From NCBI GenBank assembly GCA_032622095.1, contig CP136061.1:260494077-260558076 (forward strand): 64,000 nucleotides of DNA. Direction: 5' to 3'. Under the pieces are notes generated by a model that saw nothing but the letters and a program-made list of their open reading frames with translations, ran no database searches and was not told the origin of the DNA. The position numbers and the translations under genes are program-made. How positions within the stretch are numbered: position 1 is the stretch's first letter; every line of letters starts with the position of its first letter. Positions 59,142 through 64,000 of the stretch are shown in pieces. This stretch comes from Siphonodentalium dalli (taxonomy: Eukaryota; Mollusca; Scaphopoda; Gadilida; Siphonodentaliidae).

Positions 59142-59412
59142 TTAAAGGGGTTCTGTACGCTAAATCCGTCCATTTATGGGGCCATCTCCTTTTATACTCA
59201 GCACAATATATGCCACAAATGAATGAATTTGAGCCATGGATTAGTGCAAAATACACTCATATGAACGAATTATAATGAAAATGAGTTTATGACTTGAGTG
59301 TATTTTGCACTAATCCATGGCTCAAATTCATTCATTTATTGCATATGTTTTGTTTAGTGTAAAATTATATGGTCCCATACATGGTCGGATTAGTGTAAAG
59401 TACCCCTTTTAA
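59142..59412. mobile_element. Family F TTAA foldback element, best copy
   Basis: TTAAAGGGGTTCTGTACGCT at the left and AGTGTAAAGTACCCCTTTTAA at the right. The whole element folds: ATGAATGAATTTGAGCCATG with CATGGCTCAAATTCATTCAT, and AAAATACACTCAT with a TGAGTGTATTTT. Only 271 bases, no coding. Confidence 0.85.
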
Positions 59413-59471
59413 TGTTGAATATATAATATGTGACACTCAAACCAAAACTCAGATATTAAATTATGTATATC

Positions 59472-59756
59472 AATTTTTATACTATCATCGTCATCAGCAG
59501 TTGGAATACTTCAAACCGCGAGGGTTTTCCGATGGCGGATGGAAAGATTGCGTTGCATGATTGGGATGTTAACGAAGGTGGTACAATACAAAGGGAATTT
59601 ATCAGAGTTGGCAATTTGATTTCGTTCAGCGGCCGGTGGGAGTTGTTGGAAGTTCGAGGCTGGGTTAGACACAGCAGAACGAACATTTTTTACTTCACTG
59701 TCAGATTTACAAAAGAGAGAGAGAGAGAGATAACTGTTTTGTGGGTCCTATCATAA
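59472..59756 (+). other. Orphan open frame, possible exon
   Basis: The frame reads through REGFPMADGKIALHDWDVNE and SFSGRWELLEVRGWVRHSRT to a GA repeat. The composition is protein-like (several Trp, Arg, Asp) and a possible acceptor (ATCGTCATCAG) precedes it at about 59500. I recognise no family. It could be an exon of an undetected gene or a transposon relic. Confidence 0.25.
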
Positions 59757-59936
59757 CATTAAATGTGAACACTTTACTTAATGGATCGGTTAATTTAACG
59801 TACAGTGAAAATACAGTCATTTTAATGTCACTCCGAAAGTTCATAGATAGAACCAAACGATTTAACTGAGTACCATCACTAACTGATATACATATCTCAT
59901 CTAAAGAGTAGTGAAACTAAATAAGAGCGCTCTCAC

Positions 59937-60490
59937 CAGGGGGGAGTCGAAAAATATTTGCAGGCACGTATGCTGATTTTTTGACTTTCGACCCTTGTTG
60001 TGACCCACCCACCCCCGCGTCCAAATGTTTTTCCGTTTTCGGCAGTTTTTTTCCGACCATTTTTTGACACCAACCCCCTTTTAACACTAAAACAGAGATT
60101 TGCGGGGGAAAATTCACTGTAAACAGTTGTATATGAATTTCTGTGCATACTATTAGTCATGGATGTCAACATTGACATGTAAATAGGAACAAGTCATTTT
60201 GGGGTCATTCGGTCAAAAAAGACATGGCTGCCAGCAGCCATCTTGGATTTCAAAATTCAATCCATTAGCATGGGCTACAGGCTATACTGTTTGTCTGATC
60301 ATCATGAAATTTGTCATTTGTGTTAATATTGACATATAGATGTGATTTAAGCCAAACTCATTGCAAAAACAGTCAAAAAGACTTGCAGGAACAATATTTT
60401 TGAGTTGCGGAAAAATTTGTTTGTTGGTCCTATCGACCACCCACCCACCCCGGCATACGTGCCCGGAACAAAACTTTTTCCACCCCCCCT
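59937..60490. mobile_element. Non-autonomous hAT-type element
   Basis: The left end CAGGGGGGAGTCGAAAAATA...GGCACGTATG is mirrored by CATACGTGCCCGG...TTTTTCCACCCCCCCT. The flanks are GCTCTCAC at 59929-59936 and 60491-60498, an exact 8-bp duplication. 554 bases, no transposase. Confidence 0.85.
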
Positions 60491-60498
60491 GCTCTCAC

Positions 60499-61185
60499 AG
60501 CAAAATTATGTAATGCGGGGGGGGGGGGTTGTCGGACCTGCAGCATTCAGCCGCGGATATATATGCTCGCGGGTGTTTGTGGAGCGGACAATTCATCACT
60601 CGAGACCAAACAATTATGAAGCAATTTTATTTCGCAGAAATGGCCACGAATAAGCTTACTGCCAGATCCCTTTGTCTCTTATGTCTGTTTGTGTATGTTA
60701 TATTTGTATGTATGTGCCTACTTGAGAAATAAAATATTGTTTACACTAGAACGAACACTATTGCGGAATACCCTTTCTACTAGTAACCTATTAGAACTGA
60801 ATGAAAATAACCATTCAGGAGTTATTAGGTTACAAGGTAAATCGATCGATCTTAAGCCTTGTTGGAAGAACCAATCGGTGACCTTACACCTTATTGTGTC
60901 ATTTCAAAACCACATCATTCATAATGCATCACCATATATACTCTATCTGTGAAAATAAAAAAAGGAAAGTGAATTTGGGTTGTCAATAATCGGTGTGTAG
61001 CTGTTCACCTGTAAAGGGTGGTCACGTACTTGGCGCCCGAGAGTACCCATTGACAATCCATCACCCCGCATTGCAAAAAGTATGCGTACTTCCCGACAGT
61101 TCAAACGATTATATAAAACAGCGTTTCGTTGGTGTCACATGAAAAGCAGTTAAATCGTCGAGTCTCTGTGTAAAACAATTAGTTC
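60499..61185. other. No gene recognised
   Basis: Poly-G run at about 60518-60528; otherwise nothing supported. Confidence 0.4.
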
Positions 61186-61199
61186 AGACTGTCTGGCGT

Positions 61200-61375
61200 C
61201 GAGAGGTGCACGTATACAGGGTATACGGATATCAACCCTTCTACTGATTCCGAATGGAACTACTCCCAGATAAATATAAAGGTGCACGTATATAGGGTAA
61301 ACGGTCTTCAACCCTTCCAATGATTCCGAATGGAACAACTCCCAGATAAATATAAAGGTGCACGTATATAGAATG
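61200..61375. repeat. About 80-bp tandem duplication
   Basis: GGTGCACGTATACAGGGTAT, TCAACCCTTCTACTGATTCC and GAATGGAACTACTCCCAGAT occur twice, followed by a third partial unit. Confidence 0.85.
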
Positions 61376-61454
61376 TGTTATCGGATCTAGATACTTATGA
61401 ATACTGTGTAACACTATGTATGCTCTCCAGAAATGGAGGTAATAATCAAATATA

Positions 61455-61885
61455 TTTAGAGTAGAGATTCATGGCATGGTGGAATATGATCTCTACGGGA
61501 GTTGGTTAGAGTAGAGATTCGTGGCATGGTGGAATATGATATATACGGGCGTTAGTCAGAGTAGAGAGTCGTGGTATGGTGGAATATGTTCTCTACGGGC
61601 GTTAGTCAGAGTAGAGATTCATGGCATGGTGGAATATGTTCTCTACGGGCGTTAGTCAGAGTAGAGATTCAAGGCGTACTGGTGGAATATGTTCTTTACG
61701 GGCGTTCGTCAGAGTAGAGATTCATGGCATGGTGGAATATGTTCTCTACGGGCATTAGTCAGAGTAGAGATTCATGGCGTACTGGTGGAATATGCTCCTT
61801 ACGGGCGTTAGTCAGAGTAGATATTCATGGCATGGTGGAATATGCTCCCTACGGGCGTTAGTCAGAGTTGAGAGTCGTGGCATGA
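61455..61885. repeat. 50-54-bp tandem array, about eight units
   Basis: Unit CAGAGTAGAGATTCATGGCA then TGGTGGAATATGTTCTCTAC and GGGCGTTAGT. Some units carry a GTACTGG insertion. Confidence 0.92.
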
Positions 61886-62711
61886 TGCATCTCCCCGATT
61901 CAGATAAATTTATTTACCATTCGCCATATATATATGAGGTATACCAGTCGTTTACATCAAGTACCAGCTCGGGTACCCGGCGTTGGTCGGCTAAAGAAGA
62001 TTCGAAACAATTTTGAAGTTTTTTGACATACATTTACACAATTTTAAAGAACTTCTCTGCACACCACATTGGTGGCCTTCCCTTCTGCTGCATGGCTGAA
62101 TAGGTTGACTGTTGATCTATTCATGATATGGTATGGATAAAAAGCGTTCTGGTCGCTTATGCTATTCGAGGGGGGTTTATGACTTTGGGGCGGTCTCTGT
62201 GTAGATAAGATACAGATCGTTTACTATTTATATATTACTGATATGGTATGAATAAAGAGAGTTATGCTCGTTTATGATGTGCACAACATGTTAACTACAC
62301 TTCATGCGGTGTATCAGCTGGTTTTTTAAGGCAGCTGAGATAAATGGGTCCTATCTAATAATGCTCACCGAGTCAAATTATCAATATGTACACATTTTCA
62401 GCTATGGTGGTCCAGCCGTTTGATCGCCTATAAGCGGACAAACAAATACAACGAATACACTTAATTGAGTTTTATTAGTATAGATTATGTGTATAAAGGT
62501 ATAACACATCCAAATACATATACACTTATATGTATAGCTGAAAATAAGGTACATGAACAATGCATACTATATGGGATAATTATATATACATGTACTTGTG
62601 TCAAAGAAAATTTCTGGGATGTAGTTATATGTACAATGGTTCAAAGACATTGTGTGGGGCGTTATAGTTACATACTTCAAAGAACAATTTAATGGGTAGT
62701 TATCTGTACCA
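61886..62711. other. No gene recognised
   Basis: Imperfect duplication of GATATGGTATGGATAAA at about 62125 and 62240. Nothing else supported. Confidence 0.35.
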
Positions 62712-62719
62712 TGAACAAT

Positions 62720-63279
62720 CAGGGTCCGCGCTGGACCGAAAGTTACTTTTGCCAAATATTTTGCCGAATGAAAATATGTTGTGCCAAATTCGTTAAGAAG
62801 TTGCCAAATGCTATCACTGATAGTATTACTTTATGCAACAAAGAGTCTTATATTTCGATATTCGCTATTTGAACGACTTATGATATAAATAGGAAAGCAG
62901 TTATTTATTAATTATTATGGCATCTGTATTGAGGTTTATCATTCAACAATAAACCAATGACTGAACAATGCGATCGTAGAAGGGTTCCTTTCTCAGAAGG
63001 GCTCGTCAAAAGAGGATTAGCTAAGTAAACACCACTGCAACAAATACTAGTAATCCCTCCACCCAGTATATCCGATTATCGGCATATTGATAGGTGTTTA
63101 CTCTTCCAAAACACCACTAATATACAAACATAGTGTAATTCTGACATGATTGGTTAATTGATTAACCAATTATTTTTAACTATCTTGAGAAATTAATAAG
63201 AGACTTGCCAAAACTTTTGCCAAATGAAAATATGTTTTGCCAAATGTGAATTATTTGGCAAGTGGCAGCGCGAACCCTG
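62720..63279. mobile_element. Intact non-autonomous hAT-type element
   Basis: CAGGGTCCGCGCTGG at the left, CAGCGCGAACCCTG at the right. Exact 8-bp duplication TGAACAAT at 62712-62719 and 63280-63287. Subterminal TTTTGCCAAATATTTTGCC repeats match the decayed relative at 13238-14335. 560 bases, no transposase. Confidence 0.93.
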
Positions 63280-63554
63280 TGAACAATGTCGGTGGTGGGT
63301 AGTTACGTGTATTAATTTAAATTAAAGAACATTTCGGAGGCGCAATTTTCGGAATAAAGGAACACTCTGTTTACGGCGCAACATATCGCACAATGTATGA
63401 AATATATATATAATGTGATTATTTGATTATGAAATAAGCAGACAATGGACTCAAATCCGTTATTCCGTTTTGAAGTGCGGGCCACAGTGACAACACATGT
63501 TAAAGAGCGTACACATGAGAAGTCGTGAGTTGGCTTATTGGTGTCATTGTCCGC

Positions 63555-63662
63555 ACATAATCTGCTTAGAATGGCCTCATTATTAGTCGATAATGTGACT
63601 CAAACGCTCTCATTTTCAACACATTATCGACTCAAAATAAGGCGTGTCTAAGCAGATTATCT
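63555..63662. repeat. Foldback
   Basis: ATAATCTGCTTAGAATGGCC and GTCGATAATGTG pair with CACATTATCGAC and GGCGTGTCTAAGCAGATTAT. Confidence 0.8.
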
Positions 63663-64000
63663 ACCTAAAACAAATTAAAGTATGAGGAGATAATGTGATG
63701 ATATGTTGTTTTTGTTTTCTTTAAAATACCATCGGATGGCAAATAGCGCATCTTATATCGGTAGAATCACAGGTCCCACCTTAATACCTTAATACAATAT
63801 TTGTATCTATCGAACCTATAGACTCACTTGCGAACAAAATTAATCAAAATCATCTCATGTGCATGAGATAATGCCACAAACCCAATTCTTTAGACCATAT
63901 TCGCAACTTTAATTTGATGTATCTCCCGCATCGATAAGTTGAAGATCGCCAAAGATATATATGAATAGGTGCACACTTTCGAAATCGGCCAAACCCTTGA
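63663..64000. other. No gene recognised
   Basis: No supported feature. Confidence 0.4.

Overview
The window looks like an intron-rich, AT-rich animal genome. It carries spliceosomal GT-AG introns with phase-matched exons, an extracellular multidomain gene, many microsatellites and minisatellites, and a dense load of non-autonomous DNA transposons. The gene content and repeat style suggest a marine invertebrate, but I cannot name the species or phylum from the sequence. Nothing here is bacterial or viral.

The one clear gene is on the + strand. It is an F-spondin-like secreted extracellular-matrix protein spread over about 29 kb (4517-33843, perhaps to 37731). I recovered twelve exons whose reading frames join through consistent intron phases. 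They encode, in order: the end of a Reeler domain, a complete Spondin_N domain, two thrombospondin type 1 (TSP1) repeats, a Ser/Thr/Glu linker, a Kunitz domain with exact family cysteine spacing, a strongly polybasic linker, and two more TSP1 repeats. The signal peptide and first half of the Reeler domain were not found and probably lie upstream of the window.

The introns and the roughly 30 kb of 3' flank are mostly mobile-element debris. The families are: (A) about 400-bp TTAA-flanked piggyBac-type elements starting CCCTTTACCCAACA; (B) about 460-bp elements with GTGACCCGCC termini; (A') a TTAA element starting CCCTTTCGTG; (H) TTAA elements starting CCCTTTCTATA; (F) TTAA foldback elements with long arms; (G) a TTAAAGACAT element; three hAT-type elements with CAGGG termini and 8-bp target duplications; and many unassigned foldbacks. 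Families A and B share one internal cassette: a pair of long hairpins with the same core.

From 48474 to 54036 lies an unusual element of about 5.5 kb with degenerate terminal inverted repeats more than 1 kb long and an apparent 3-bp CAT target duplication. It sits inside another repeat, and a related unfilled site is visible nearby. A dead LINE reverse-transcriptase fragment is on the - strand at 34963-35430. Tandem arrays (34, 43, 50, 60, 66, 70, 99, 172 and 229 bp units) fill much of the rest. Several unit lengths are multiples of three and create long but meaningless open frames.
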